From the NCBI RefSeq assembly GCF_004784465.1, contig NZ_SRRU01000010.1, positions 238,303-302,302 on the forward strand: a stretch of 64,000 nt of DNA, read 5' to 3'. Both the position numbers and the translations under genes were made by a program. Source of the stretch: Streptomyces griseoluteus. GTDB taxonomy: Bacteria; Actinomycetota; Actinomycetes; Streptomycetales; Streptomycetaceae. Shown piece after piece: positions 1 through 8,552 of this stretch. Within the stretch, counting starts at the first letter, position 1. Every line of letters starts with the position of its first letter. The notes under the pieces are model-generated. The model worked only from the letters and a program-made list of their open reading frames with translations, was not told where the DNA came from and searched no databases.

Positions 1-399
1 TACGACAGGGACTACCGGGGCGGTCACCACAACGGGTACGACAACGACCGCGGCTGGTGGAACGACGACGACTGGGGTTGGGGTCGTCACAACAACTGGA
101 ACTGGGGTGACTACGACAACTACTGGGGTGGCTACGGTCACGGCGGTTACGGCCACGGCGGTTACGGCCACGGTGGCTACGGTCACGGCGGTTACGGCCA
201 CGGTGGCTACGGTCACGGCGGTTACGGTCACGGCGGCTACGGCGGCGATCACGGTGGCGGCTACGGCGGCGGCCACGGTGGCGGCGGTCACGGCGGTGGC
301 GGTCATGGCGGCGGCGGTCACGGTGGCGGCGGTCATGGCGGTGGCGGTCACGGTGGCGGCGGCCATGGTGGTGGCGGTCACGGTGGCGGCGGTCACTGA
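1..399 (+). CDS. Gly/His/Tyr-rich repeat protein, 3' end only
   Basis: The gene enters from the left edge in frame 1 and ends at TGA 397-399, giving 132 visible residues. The first 40 or so are rich in Asp, Asn, Trp and Gly. Then come seven YGHGG units (from 133, 15 bp each), a short transition, and eight HGGGG units (from 274) ending in His. There is no domain outside the repeats. Such sequence suggests an extracytoplasmic, disordered or metal-binding (His) protein, but without the N-terminus no signal peptide or family can be assigned. A hairpin follows the stop. Repeats this regular can change length by slippage. The alternative reading frame through the repeats (107-418) encodes only Ala/Thr/Val and is judged a shadow. 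Confidence 0.7.
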   Translation, partial: YDRDYRGGHHNGYDNDRGWWNDDDWGWGRHNNWNWGDYDNYWGGYGHGGYGHGGYGHGGYGHGGYGHGGYGHGGYGHGGYGGDHGGGYGGGHGGGGHGGGGHGGGGHGGGGHGGGGHGGGGHGGGGHGGGGH

Positions 400-425
400 C
401 AACAACACCGCGATCTGAGCGAGAC

Positions 426-449
426 GTGCGGCCCCCGAGGGGGTCGCAC
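426..449. terminator. Hairpin between convergent genes
   Basis: An 11-bp stem (GTGCGGCCCCC paired with GGGGGTCGCAC, one G-T pair) with a 2-base loop lies between the Gly/His-rich gene and the phosphatase-like gene. It could serve both strands. There is no U-run, as is usual in Streptomyces. Confidence 0.55.
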
Positions 450-469
450 TCCCGCGTCGGGGGGCGAGG

Positions 470-1267
470 TCAGACGAGTCCGGCCTGGTCGAGCAGATAC
501 GCCGTCATCGGGTCGTAATGGCGGGGGCTGACCACGTGGTCGTCCAGCGGGACCGCCACCTGCAGGGTGCCCTCGGCCTCGGCGAGGAACAGCGCCGGGT
601 CGTTGCAGTCGGCGTATCCGGCCGCGTCGACGCCGTGCTGCGCCGCGTACCCGGCCCAGCCGTGGTCGGCCACGACGAGGTCCGGCAGCTCACGGCCCTC
701 GCGCTCGAGTCCGGTGAGGATCGCGCGCATCGGCTCCCCGGAGTGGGTGTGCCAGAGGGTGGCGCCGTGCTCCAGGACGGCCACGTCGGCGAACTGCATG
801 ACGTACCCCTCGTCGGTCTGCAGCCGCTCCGGGATGACGACGATCTCGCAGCCGGCGGCGCGCAGCGCGGCGGCGGTGGCCCGGTGCACGTCCAGCAGGC
901 CGCCCGGATGCCCGGTGGCGAACAGCACCCGCTGGCTGTCCTCGGCCGCCTTGCGCAGCCGCAGTGCGAGTCGCTCCAGCGCGGCGACGGTCAGCTCCGG
1001 GTCGATGGTGTCCTGCCCGTACCGGTGCTCGGCGTCGTCGTTCACGCCGACCCGCTCGGCCATCACCGCGAGCACGTCCTGCTCGTCGGTCCAGCGGTCG
1101 CCCAGCTCCAGGCCGAGCCAGAAATGCCGGTCGCCGTTGGCCAGCCTGCGGTAGTGGGAGAGGTTGTTCTCGCGAGGTGTCGCCACGTCCCCCGCGATCC
1201 GCGTTCTCACCAGATGGTCGACGAGTTGAGCACGGCTGGGCGTCCCGGATATCGGCATGCCCCCCAT
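470..1267 (-). CDS. Conserved phosphatase-like protein
   Basis: 265 residues read from ATG 1267 (MGGMPISGTPSRAQ); a second ATG at 1258 has a GGGGGG stretch before it and is equally possible. The longer open frame upstream overlaps the PucR gene and is rejected. Recognisable blocks are LVDHLVRTRIAGDVATPREN, ATGHPGG (middle), VVADHGWAG and CNDPALFLAEAEG near the C-terminus. I recall similar actinobacterial proteins annotated simply as phosphatase, but I see no haloacid dehalogenase, PPM or PHP signature, so the enzymatic label is weak. The gene follows pucR on the same strand with a gap of about 60 bp and may be co-transcribed with it. No signal peptide; likely cytoplasmic. Confidence 0.55.
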   Translation of the reverse strand: MGGMPISGTPSRAQLVDHLVRTRIAGDVATPRENNLSHYRRLANGDRHFWLGLELGDRWTDEQDVLAVMAERVGVNDDAEHRYGQDTIDPELTVAALERLALRLRKAAEDSQRVLFATGHPGGLLDVHRATAAALRAAGCEIVVIPERLQTDEGYVMQFADVAVLEHGATLWHTHSGEPMRAILTGLEREGRELPDLVVADHGWAGYAAQHGVDAAGYADCNDPALFLAEAEGTLQVAVPLDDHVVSPRHYDPMTAYLLDQAGLV

Positions 1268-1328
1268 TGTGGGGCAGCGAACGATCCGCCGTCTCCGGGA
1301 CGCCCCTCTTACGGGGGACCCCGGTGGC

Positions 1329-2861
1329 TCAGTGGTGGCGCAGGGCGAACCACAGCTCCATGCGGACGTCCGGATCGTCCAGGTCCGTGTCGAGGAGGGC
1401 GGCGCAGCGCGCGATGCGCTGGCGGACGGTGTTGCGGTGCACGTCCAGCGCGACCGCCGTACGGTCCCAACTCCCGTGCAGGGAGAGCCAGGTGCGCAGG
1501 GTCTCGGTGAGCGCCGGGCCCGCCGCGAGCGGGGCGAGGAGGGCCCGCGCGTGCTCCTCGGCGTCCGCGCGCGGCACCAGCTCACTCAGCCCCGGCCGGG
1601 CGCCGTGCCGGACCAGCGGGGCGCGGGTGGCTCGGGCGCGGGCCAGCGCGCGGGCGGCCTGCGCGTCGGCCGACGGCCAGCCGTCGGGCTCGGCGGGCGC
1701 GCCGACGCCCAGCGTCCAGCCGGGCTGCGCGGCCGGCTCCCGCCCGGCGGGCACGAGGACGCGTACGACGTCCCGGCCCAGGTCGATCAGGGGTGAGCCG
1801 AGCGCCGTGCCGAGGGCGGCCGCGCCGACGGGGTCGGGGGTGCCGTTCTCCGGGCGGGCGTGCACCACCAGCCACCGCCCGCCACTCCCCAGCAGCCCGG
1901 CCACCTCCGCCGGGGCCGCGCCCAGCAGCAGCCGCACCAGCGCCGAGGAGCGGGCCGCGCCCGCCCCGCTCTGGTGCTCGCCGGTCAGCAGGGAGAGCAG
2001 TACGGCGGCGACGGAGGCGATGGTGTGGTCGGCCGGCTCGCGCCGCCGGGTGGCCACGCCGAGCACGAACCCGCTGCTGCCGCCCAGGGCGTAGGCGGCG
2101 AGCTGGGTGTCGCCGAGGGAGTCGGTGGCGGAGGTGGGGGCGTCCCTGGGGGTGTTCTCCGGGCCGGTGCCCGGCCGTACCACCGCCGTCAGCTTCCGCA
2201 ACGCCTCCTGCGTCCCCGGTACCGGCGCGCGGCCCGCGCTCGCGATCGCCGTGCCGTCGGGGGCGTACAGGAGGGCGTGGGCGGCAAGGCGCTGGGCGAG
2301 CTGGCGCAGGACCGAGGGGACCGGGTCGGGGCGGGAGGCGGCGGCCGCGAGGCTCTGCTGGGCCTCCGTGACCCGGCGCAGCTCGGCGAGGCGGGCCTGC
2401 GCCATGAGCTGCCACACCGCGCGGGCCACCCCGGAGAACGTGGTCCGGGGCGGCACCTCCAGCAGCGGCAGCCCGTACGCCTCACACGCGGCGACCAGCG
2501 CGCGCGGCACCGTGTCGTGCACCGGGGCCAGCCCGAAGCCGAGTGCGGCACCCCCCGCCGCGACGATCCGCGACACGTAGTCCGCGAAATAGTCCCCCGA
2601 GCTCTCGACTTCGCTCGAGCAGGGGGCGCCCCCCTCGGCCCCCGCCGCCTCCGGCACATGCACCCCGGCCGTCAGCAGCAGCTCGCCGCCCAGCAGATAG
2701 GGGTACGGGTCCGCCATCTCCGAGGTGTGCGCCCAGTGGATCACGGTGTCCGGGGCCGGGGGACCGGCGATCTGGCGCAGGCCCAGGTCCTCGCGGGCCA
2801 GCAGCGCGGAGAGCGGCACGGGCGGGGTCGGCGGGACGGACGGGGCGGTCGGCTCCGACAT
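1329..2861 (-). CDS. PucR-family transcriptional regulator
   Basis: 510 residues from ATG 2861; AGGAGG (complement of 2873-2878) sits 11 bases upstream. The GTG at 2870 in the same frame is only 2 bases from that site and is less likely. The N-terminal half matches a PucR-type sensor domain (LSALLAREDLGLRQIAG, GGELLLTAGV). The last 60 residues are the PucR C-terminal helix-turn-helix (SWDRTAVALDVHRNTVRQRI). PucR proteins control purine or amine catabolism genes and usually sense a pathway metabolite. Here the gene is divergent from the symporter-ureohydrolase-ThDP enzyme unit, its most likely target. Codon use is like its neighbours. Confidence 0.85.
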   Translation of the reverse strand: MSEPTAPSVPPTPPVPLSALLAREDLGLRQIAGPPAPDTVIHWAHTSEMADPYPYLLGGELLLTAGVHVPEAAGAEGGAPCSSEVESSGDYFADYVSRIVAAGGAALGFGLAPVHDTVPRALVAACEAYGLPLLEVPPRTTFSGVARAVWQLMAQARLAELRRVTEAQQSLAAAASRPDPVPSVLRQLAQRLAAHALLYAPDGTAIASAGRAPVPGTQEALRKLTAVVRPGTGPENTPRDAPTSATDSLGDTQLAAYALGGSSGFVLGVATRRREPADHTIASVAAVLLSLLTGEHQSGAGAARSSALVRLLLGAAPAEVAGLLGSGGRWLVVHARPENGTPDPVGAAALGTALGSPLIDLGRDVVRVLVPAGREPAAQPGWTLGVGAPAEPDGWPSADAQAARALARARATRAPLVRHGARPGLSELVPRADAEEHARALLAPLAAGPALTETLRTWLSLHGSWDRTAVALDVHRNTVRQRIARCAALLDTDLDDPDVRMELWFALRHH

Positions 2862-3057
2862 GGTGTGCACATCCTCCTGTCCGCCCCGTTCATATGGATG
2901 AAACGTACACTTCGCAGTCGCTTTCCGGCCACCTATCGTCTAGGCGGAACGGCAGCCGCGGGTACGGGCGGATGTCCCCGCGAACCGCTGCCGTCGACAC
3001 CCCCACGCCACAGCACGACACGCCACCGGACAAGCGCGCGAAGGAGGGCCCCAGCCC
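2862..3057. promoter_or_regulatory. Divergent promoter region pucR / symporter
   Basis: About 196 bp separates the two divergent starts. It holds an imperfect inverted repeat at 2888-2904 (GTTCATATGGATGAAAC), notably AT-rich for this genome, which could be a regulator operator or part of the pucR promoter. GAAGGAGGG at 3041-3049 is the ribosome site of the symporter. No clear -35/-10 pair is recognisable. Confidence 0.35.
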
Positions 3058-4518
3058 ATGGCCGTCGACTACACAGTGATCGTCGTCTATCTCGCCGGGA
3101 TGCTGGCCATGGGCTGGTGGGGCATGCGCCGCGCCAAGTCCAAGAGCGAGTTCCTGGTGGCCGGCCGCAGACTGGGCCCGGCCATGTACTCCGGCACCAT
3201 GGCCGCCATCGTGCTCGGCGGCGCGTCCACCATCGGCGGAGTCGGCCTCGGCTACAAGTACGGCCTCTCCGGCGCCTGGATGGTCTTCACCATCGGCCTC
3301 GGCCTGCTCGCCCTGTCGGTGTTCTTCTCGGCCCGCATCGCCCGGCTGAAGGTCTACACCGTCTCCGAGATGCTGGACCTGCGCTACGGCGGCCGGGCCG
3401 GGGTCATCTCCGGCGTGGTCATGTGGGCGTACACCCTGATGCTGGCGGTCACCTCGACCATCGCCTACGCCACGATCTTCGACGTGCTGTTCGACATGAA
3501 CCGCACCCTGGCGATCGTCCTCGGCGGATCGATCGTCGTCGCGTACTCCACCCTCGGCGGCATGTGGTCGATCACGCTCACCGACATGGTGCAGTTCGTG
3601 GTGAAGACGATCGGCGTGCTGCTCCTGCTGCTGCCCATCGCCGTGGTCAAGGCGGGCGGCTTCTCGGAGATGCGGGCCAAGCTGCCCACCTCGTACTTCG
3701 ACCCGCTGGGCATCGGCGGCGAGACGATCTTCACCTACGTGCTGATCTACACCTTCGGCATGCTGATCGGCCAGGACATCTGGCAGCGCGTGTTCACCGC
3801 CCGCGACGACCGCACCGCCAAGTGGGGCGGCACCGCGTCGGGCACGTACTGCCTGGTCTACGCGGTGGCCGGCTCGGTCATCGGCACCGCCGCCAAGGTG
3901 CTCTACCCCAAGCTCGCCAGCCCGGACGACGCGTTCGCCACCATCGTCAAGGACGAACTCCCCATCGGCGTCCGGGGTCTGGTGCTGGCCGCCGCCCTCG
4001 CCGCCGTGATGTCCACCTCCTCCGGCGCCCTGATCGCCTGCGCGACCGTCGCCAACAACGACATCTGGTCCCGGCTGCGGGGCATCGTCCGCCCCGGTGG
4101 CGAGGAGCACGACGAGGTGAAGGGCAACCGCGTCTTCATCCTGATCATGGGCATCGCCGTGATCGGCACCGCCATCGCGCTGAACAACGTGGTCGAGGCG
4201 CTGACCGTCGCGTACAACCTGCTCGTCGGCGGCCTGCTGGTGCCGATCCTCGGCGGGCTGCTGTGGAAGCGCGGCACCGTGCAGGGCGCGCTCGCTGCCG
4301 TGATCGTCGGCGGCCTCGCGGTGATCGGCCTGATGGCGGGCTACGGCATCCTCGCCAACGAGCCCGTCTACTACGGCCTGCTCGCCTCCCTCGCCGCCTA
4401 CCTGGCGGTCTCCCTGGCCACCAGGCCCACCGACGAACGCGTCCTCGCCGTCTGGCGCGACCGCCTCGCCGGCAAGTCCCCCGAACTCCCGTCCGAACCG
4501 GTCCCGGCTCCCCAGTAG
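3058..4518 (+). CDS. Sodium:solute symporter (SSS family)
   Basis: 486 residues, ATG 3058 preceded by GGAGGG. The first helix (YTVIVVYLAGMLAMGWWGM) is followed by the family signature region KSKSEFLVAGRRLGP and about a dozen hydrophobic segments through residue 465, the usual length and topology for SSS/PutP-like inner-membrane transporters driven by Na+. Typical substrates of the family are proline, pantothenate, urea, purines or carboxylates. The linkage to a ureohydrolase and a PucR regulator suggests a guanidino compound, polyamine or related nitrogen source, but the sequence does not show specificity. Probably the first gene of an operon with the next two. Confidence 0.88.
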   Translation: MAVDYTVIVVYLAGMLAMGWWGMRRAKSKSEFLVAGRRLGPAMYSGTMAAIVLGGASTIGGVGLGYKYGLSGAWMVFTIGLGLLALSVFFSARIARLKVYTVSEMLDLRYGGRAGVISGVVMWAYTLMLAVTSTIAYATIFDVLFDMNRTLAIVLGGSIVVAYSTLGGMWSITLTDMVQFVVKTIGVLLLLLPIAVVKAGGFSEMRAKLPTSYFDPLGIGGETIFTYVLIYTFGMLIGQDIWQRVFTARDDRTAKWGGTASGTYCLVYAVAGSVIGTAAKVLYPKLASPDDAFATIVKDELPIGVRGLVLAAALAAVMSTSSGALIACATVANNDIWSRLRGIVRPGGEEHDEVKGNRVFILIMGIAVIGTAIALNNVVEALTVAYNLLVGGLLVPILGGLLWKRGTVQGALAAVIVGGLAVIGLMAGYGILANEPVYYGLLASLAAYLAVSLATRPTDERVLAVWRDRLAGKSPELPSEPVPAPQ

Positions 4519-4574
4519 AGTCGTACGGAAAGCAGTACATGCGCGACTAAGCGCAAGGAAGAAGGCATTTCACG

Positions 4575-5546
4575 ATGAGCAGCTCCGAGACGCCCCGCGG
4601 ACCCGTCGACTCCTCCCGCGTCCCGCGCTACGCGGGCCCCGCGACCTTCGCCCGGCTGCCCCGGCTGGACGAGGTCGGCCGCGCCGACGTCGCCGTGGTC
4701 GGCGTGCCGTTCGACTCCGGCGTCTCGTACCGGCCGGGCGCCCGCTTCGGCGGCAACGCCATCCGCGAGGCGTCCCGGCTGCTGCGCCCGTACAACCCCG
4801 CGCAGGACGCCTCCCCCTTCGCCCTCGCGCAGGTCGCGGACGGCGGCGACATCGCGGTGAACCCGTTCAACATCAACGAGGCCGTCGACACCATCGAGGC
4901 CGCCGCCGACGACCTGCTCGGCACCGGCGCCCGCCTGATGACCCTGGGCGGCGACCACACCATCGCGCTGCCGCTGCTGCGAAGCGTCGCCAAGAAGCAC
5001 GGCCCGGTCGCGCTGCTGCACTTCGACGCGCACCTCGACACCTGGGACACGTACTTCGGCGCCGAGTACACCCACGGCACGCCGTTCCGCCGCGCGGTGG
5101 AGGAGGGCATCCTCGACACCGAGGCGCTGTCCCACGTCGGCACCCGGGGCCCGCTGTACGGCAAGCAGGACCTCACCGACGACGAGAAGATGGGCTTCGG
5201 CATCGTCACCTCGGCCGACGTCTACCGCCGGGGCGCGGACGAGGTCGCCGACCAGCTCCGCCAGCGCATCGGGGACCGCCCGCTGTACATCTCCATCGAC
5301 ATCGACTGCCTCGACCCGGCCCACGCCCCCGGCACCGGCACCCCCGAGGCGGGCGGCATGACCTCCCGCGAGCTGCTGGAGATCCTGCGCGGGCTCGCCT
5401 CGTGCAACCTGGTCTCGGCGGACGTGGTCGAGGTCGCCCCGGCGTACGACCACGCCGAGATCACCTCGGTCGCGGCCTCGCACACGGCGTACGAACTCAC
5501 CACCATCATGAGCCGTCAGATCGCGGCGGCCCGGAAGGACGCGTAA
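4575..5546 (+). CDS. Agmatinase-family ureohydrolase
   Basis: 323 residues from ATG 4575, with GGAAGAAGG upstream. The metal-binding motifs of the arginase/agmatinase fold are all present: GGDHTI, HFDAHLDTWD and SIDIDCLDPAHAPGTGTPE. These coordinate two Mn ions (or Ni in some relatives) and hydrolyse a guanidino group to urea. The family includes agmatinase, guanidinobutyrase and guanidine hydrolase, and motifs alone do not separate them. It lies 56 bp after the symporter and 5 bp before the ThDP enzyme, so it is part of a transport-plus-degradation unit. Cytoplasmic; full length for the family. Confidence 0.88.
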   Translation: MSSSETPRGPVDSSRVPRYAGPATFARLPRLDEVGRADVAVVGVPFDSGVSYRPGARFGGNAIREASRLLRPYNPAQDASPFALAQVADGGDIAVNPFNINEAVDTIEAAADDLLGTGARLMTLGGDHTIALPLLRSVAKKHGPVALLHFDAHLDTWDTYFGAEYTHGTPFRRAVEEGILDTEALSHVGTRGPLYGKQDLTDDEKMGFGIVTSADVYRRGADEVADQLRQRIGDRPLYISIDIDCLDPAHAPGTGTPEAGGMTSRELLEILRGLASCNLVSADVVEVAPAYDHAEITSVAASHTAYELTTIMSRQIAAARKDA

Positions 5547-5551
5547 GCGAC

Positions 5552-7237
5552 GTGACGCACGACCACGACCTGGAACTCCGCCCGACCGAGGCGCAGACGG
5601 AGGCGGCCCTGAATCCCCCGCCGGGGCGCAACGGCGGCGACCTGGTCGTGGAGACGCTGGCCGGGCTCGGCGCGACGGCCGTCTTCGGACTGCCCGGCCA
5701 GCACGCGCTCGGCATGTTCGACGCGCTGCGCCGCTCCTCGCTGCGCTACATCGGCCTGCGGGTGGAGAACAACGCGGGCTTCGCGGCGGACGCGTACGGC
5801 CGGATCACGGGGGAGGCGGCGCCGCTGCTGCTCTCCACCGGGCCGGGCGCGCTGACCTCGCTGGCCGCGCTGCAGGAGGCGGCCGCGGCCTCCGCGCCCG
5901 TGCTGGCGATCAGCAGCCAGATCCCCACGGCGGGGCTCGGTGGTGGCCGACACGGTTATCTGCACGAACTCCCGGATCAGGCGGCGTCGTTCCGGGGGAT
6001 CGTGAAGTCGGTTCACACGGTCCGCTCGCAGTCGCAGATCCCGTCGGCCGTCGCGGAGGCCTGGCGGTCCGCGCTGACCGCTCCGCACGGGCCGGTGTGG
6101 GTGGAGATCCCGCAGGACGTGCTGCTGGCGGAGACCTCGCTGCCGGTGGTGACGGCCCCGGACGCGACCCCGGAGGAACTCGTCCCGCGCGTCGAACTCA
6201 CGGCGGTGGCAGCGGACCTGCTGTCCCGTGCTCAGCGTCCCGCGATCATCGCGGGCGGGGGAGTCGTACGGTCCGACGCCTCGGGCAAGCTGCTGCAGCT
6301 GGCGGAGAAGCTGGACGCCCCCGTGGTGACCACCTTCGGCGGCAAGGGCGCCTTCCCCTGGGAACACCCGCTGTCCCTCCAGTCCTGGCTGGAGGACCGG
6401 CACATGACCGACCTGCTGGAGGACGCGGACGTCCTGCTGGTGGTCGGGTCGGGGCTCGGTGAACTCTCCTCGAACTACCACACGTTCAAGCCCCGTGGCC
6501 GGGTCGTCCAGATCGAGGCCGACCTCGGCAAGCTGGAGTCCAACCACCCGGCGCTGGGCATCCACGCGGACGCCCGCCTCGCGCTCCAGGCGCTGCTGGA
6601 GACGGTGTCCGAGCGGACCGACGTCACGGCGCCGGAGCGGGTGCGGGACGTGCTCGGCCGTATCGCCGACCGGATCGCCGGGCAGGAACTCACGCTGGAG
6701 CAGGACGTGTTGGCGTCCGTGCGCCGGGCGCTCCCGGCCGGCTCGCCGTCCTTCTGGGACATGACGATCCTCGCCTACTGGGCCTGGTCCGCCTTCGACC
6801 CGCGCGGCGTCAACACCATGCACTCCGCCCAGGGCGCCGGCGGCCTCGGCTACGGCTTCCCGGCGGCACTCGGCGCGGCGGCGGCCGACCCGAGCCGCCC
6901 GGTCCTCGCGGTCTCCGGCGACGGGGGCGCCCTGTACTCGATCGCCGAGCTGGCCACGGCCCGTCAGTACGACCTGCCGGTCACCTGGCTGATCGTGGAC
7001 GACGGGGGCTACGGCATCCTCCGCGAGTACATGACGGATGCCTTCGGCCAGGCCACGGCGACGGAACTGACCCGCCCGGACTACGTGGCGCTGGCCGAGT
7101 CCTTCGGGGTGCCGGGCGTGCGCACGAGCCCCGAGACCCTGGAGGCGGACCTGACGAAGGCGCTGGCGACGCCCGGCCCTTCGGTGGTCGTGCTCCCCGC
7201 GGTCCTGCGGATGTTCGCGCCGACCCACCTGGGCTGA
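5552..7237 (+). CDS. Thiamine-diphosphate-dependent enzyme, acetolactate-synthase-like
   Basis: 561 residues from GTG 5552, 5 bp after the ureohydrolase stop; the longer open frame upstream lies inside that gene. Three ThDP-enzyme domains are visible: an N-terminal Pyr domain (FGLPGQHALGMFDAL, the activating Glu probably in RVENNAGFAADAYGR), a central domain with AIIAGGGVVRS, and a C-terminal PP domain with the GDGGALYSIAEL motif. In the cofactor motif the usual Asn before GGYG is Asp (VDDGGYG). The family decarboxylates 2-oxoacids or joins C2 units; here it may process the carbon skeleton left by the ureohydrolase pathway. Two decayed fragments of a related gene flank the defence island that begins 1 kb downstream. 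Confidence 0.82.
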   Translation: MTHDHDLELRPTEAQTEAALNPPPGRNGGDLVVETLAGLGATAVFGLPGQHALGMFDALRRSSLRYIGLRVENNAGFAADAYGRITGEAAPLLLSTGPGALTSLAALQEAAAASAPVLAISSQIPTAGLGGGRHGYLHELPDQAASFRGIVKSVHTVRSQSQIPSAVAEAWRSALTAPHGPVWVEIPQDVLLAETSLPVVTAPDATPEELVPRVELTAVAADLLSRAQRPAIIAGGGVVRSDASGKLLQLAEKLDAPVVTTFGGKGAFPWEHPLSLQSWLEDRHMTDLLEDADVLLVVGSGLGELSSNYHTFKPRGRVVQIEADLGKLESNHPALGIHADARLALQALLETVSERTDVTAPERVRDVLGRIADRIAGQELTLEQDVLASVRRALPAGSPSFWDMTILAYWAWSAFDPRGVNTMHSAQGAGGLGYGFPAALGAAAADPSRPVLAVSGDGGALYSIAELATARQYDLPVTWLIVDDGGYGILREYMTDAFGQATATELTRPDYVALAESFGVPGVRTSPETLEADLTKALATPGPSVVVLPAVLRMFAPTHLG

Positions 7238-7258
7238 CCGGCCGCGCCGGACGCCGGA

Positions 7259-7299
7259 CAGCGGTGAACTTCCCCCGTGCGGGGGCAGGTTCACCGCTG
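7259..7299. terminator. Strong bidirectional terminator hairpin
   Basis: The arms CAGCGGTGAAC (7259-7269) and GTTCACCGCTG (7289-7299) are perfectly complementary, with a second small stem CCCCC/GGGGG inside. It lies between the convergent ThDP-enzyme and endonuclease genes. Confidence 0.8.
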
Positions 7300-7307
7300 T
7301 GCTGCGT

Positions 7308-8111
7308 CTACCAGATCGCGTCGACCCACTCCGGGTGGTCGATGAACGGGTTGCGGTTGTGCTGGTAGGTGTCGTAGATGACCTGGTTGCGCTTTTCCTC
7401 GAAGGCGCTCGGCGGGTCCTCGTCGTTCCACTGCTTGAGGACCGACAGTCTGCCGATGTACGGGTTGCTGCCGTTGCCGACCTTCTCGTTGGGCTCCAGG
7501 TCGGCGAAGCCGTCGCCCCCGTCGTAGCGGACCGCCATGTAGAGGATCATGCGGGCCACGTCGCCCTTGTCCGCGTCGCGCGGCTCGAAGGAGTCCGAGT
7601 CGGTGAGGCTGCCGCCCCCGCCGCTGACCGCGCTGCCGCCGTCGTCGAAGTCCTTGTTGCCACGGACGCTGTTGACCTGTACGTCCGCGGGGCGCAGGTG
7701 GTGCAGGTCGGTGCCGGGACCGGTCACCTCGCCGAAGTCGCCGTGCGACTTGGCCCACACGTGCTCGCGGTTCCAGTCGCCGGTGCTGCCGCCATTGAGG
7801 GCCTTGGCGCGTGAGACGCCGCTGTAGAGCAGGATCACGTTGCTGCTGTTGTTCGGGTCCTGGTCGGTGACCTTCAGCGCGTCCCAGACCGCCGAGTACG
7901 AGATCTTGCTCTGGCTGCTGATGATGGTGTGCAGCGAGGACTTGAGGCTCGCACCCGTCTTGCCGACGGCGTTCTTGTAGTACGTGGTGTCGTACGAGGT
8001 CGTCGTCGCGCTCGCCGGGGAGGCGATCGCCGTGGGCATGGTCAGGCCGACGAGCAGGGCCGAGACGGCCAGTGCCGGAGCCTTCCAGCGGTGTATGTGC
8101 GTCACGGGCAT
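7308..8111 (-). CDS. Secreted endonuclease I family nuclease
   Basis: 267 residues, ATG 8111. The N-terminus is a Sec signal peptide (KAPALAVSALLVGLTMPTAIASPASA, cleavage near residue 36). The core carries the endonuclease_1 family pattern NREHVWAKSHGDFGEVTG followed by TDLHHLRPADVQVNSVRGNKDF, the His-containing metal-dependent active site of Escherichia EndA-like enzymes. It should degrade extracellular DNA for nutrition. It is monocistronic, ending at a hairpin shared with the ThDP-enzyme gene. Full length. The start could also be the in-frame GTG two codons later, without effect on the mature protein. Confidence 0.88.
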   Translation of the reverse strand: MPVTHIHRWKAPALAVSALLVGLTMPTAIASPASATTTSYDTTYYKNAVGKTGASLKSSLHTIISSQSKISYSAVWDALKVTDQDPNNSSNVILLYSGVSRAKALNGGSTGDWNREHVWAKSHGDFGEVTGPGTDLHHLRPADVQVNSVRGNKDFDDGGSAVSGGGGSLTDSDSFEPRDADKGDVARMILYMAVRYDGGDGFADLEPNEKVGNGSNPYIGRLSVLKQWNDEDPPSAFEEKRNQVIYDTYQHNRNPFIDHPEWVDAIW

Positions 8112-8245
8112 GTGGGGGCCGATCTACGCGAGTTGATTGAGTCGACAACCAGAGCGTGACATGGACATGCGTAAATGGCGGTGAAGAGGACGTGACCGTT
8201 GTGTGTCGAGACCCCGCACGTTGCCTGTCATGAGCGTTGTCCGAC

Positions 8246-8430
8246 GCGACGGTGGCCGACCCGCCCGCCCGGACGGCGCGGCCTTGGGGGAGGCCTCCGG
8301 CGCGCCGGGGGCCTCCACGACCCCGGAAACCCTGGAGGCGGACCTGACGAAGGCCCCAGCGTCCCTCGGCCCGTCGGTGTCGGCCCTCCGGCGGTGCTGC
8401 GCAGGTGCGCGCCGACGCACGTGGGTGCGA
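8246..8430 (+). pseudogene. Decayed 3' end of a second ThDP-enzyme gene
   Basis: Within the 441-bp gap 8112-8552 a plus-strand reading gives GAPGAST-TPETLEADLTKAPASLGPSVSALRR. This matches the C-terminus of the intact ThDP enzyme (GVPGVRT-SPETLEADLTKALATPGPSVVVLPA, DNA 7064-7237). DNA identity is obvious over about 170 bp, including a 24-base run around CCTGGAGGCGGACCTGACGAAGG. The match ends near the equivalent of the stop codon and is out of frame at the end. The rest of the gap holds the endonuclease promoter on the left and the rloA ribosome site (GAGAGGAGG) on the right. Its partner fragment is at 21022-21155. Confidence 0.78.
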
Positions 8431-8552
8431 GCTGATCACCCGATCGGCTGTTCGCGGTGGCCTTCAAGGGATATGTTCCGTGAGGTCGCAGGCGTCCCGG
8501 CCGGGCCGATGTCGGAGGCGGCCACTACCCTGAGCCCGGAGAGGAGGACAGC

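Noticed and set aside
107..418. 103-residue Ala/Thr/Val open frame through the left repeats
   Set aside because: It is the frame-2 reading of the 15-bp repeats. Frame 1 gives the regular Tyr/Gly/His protein and continues from the window edge.
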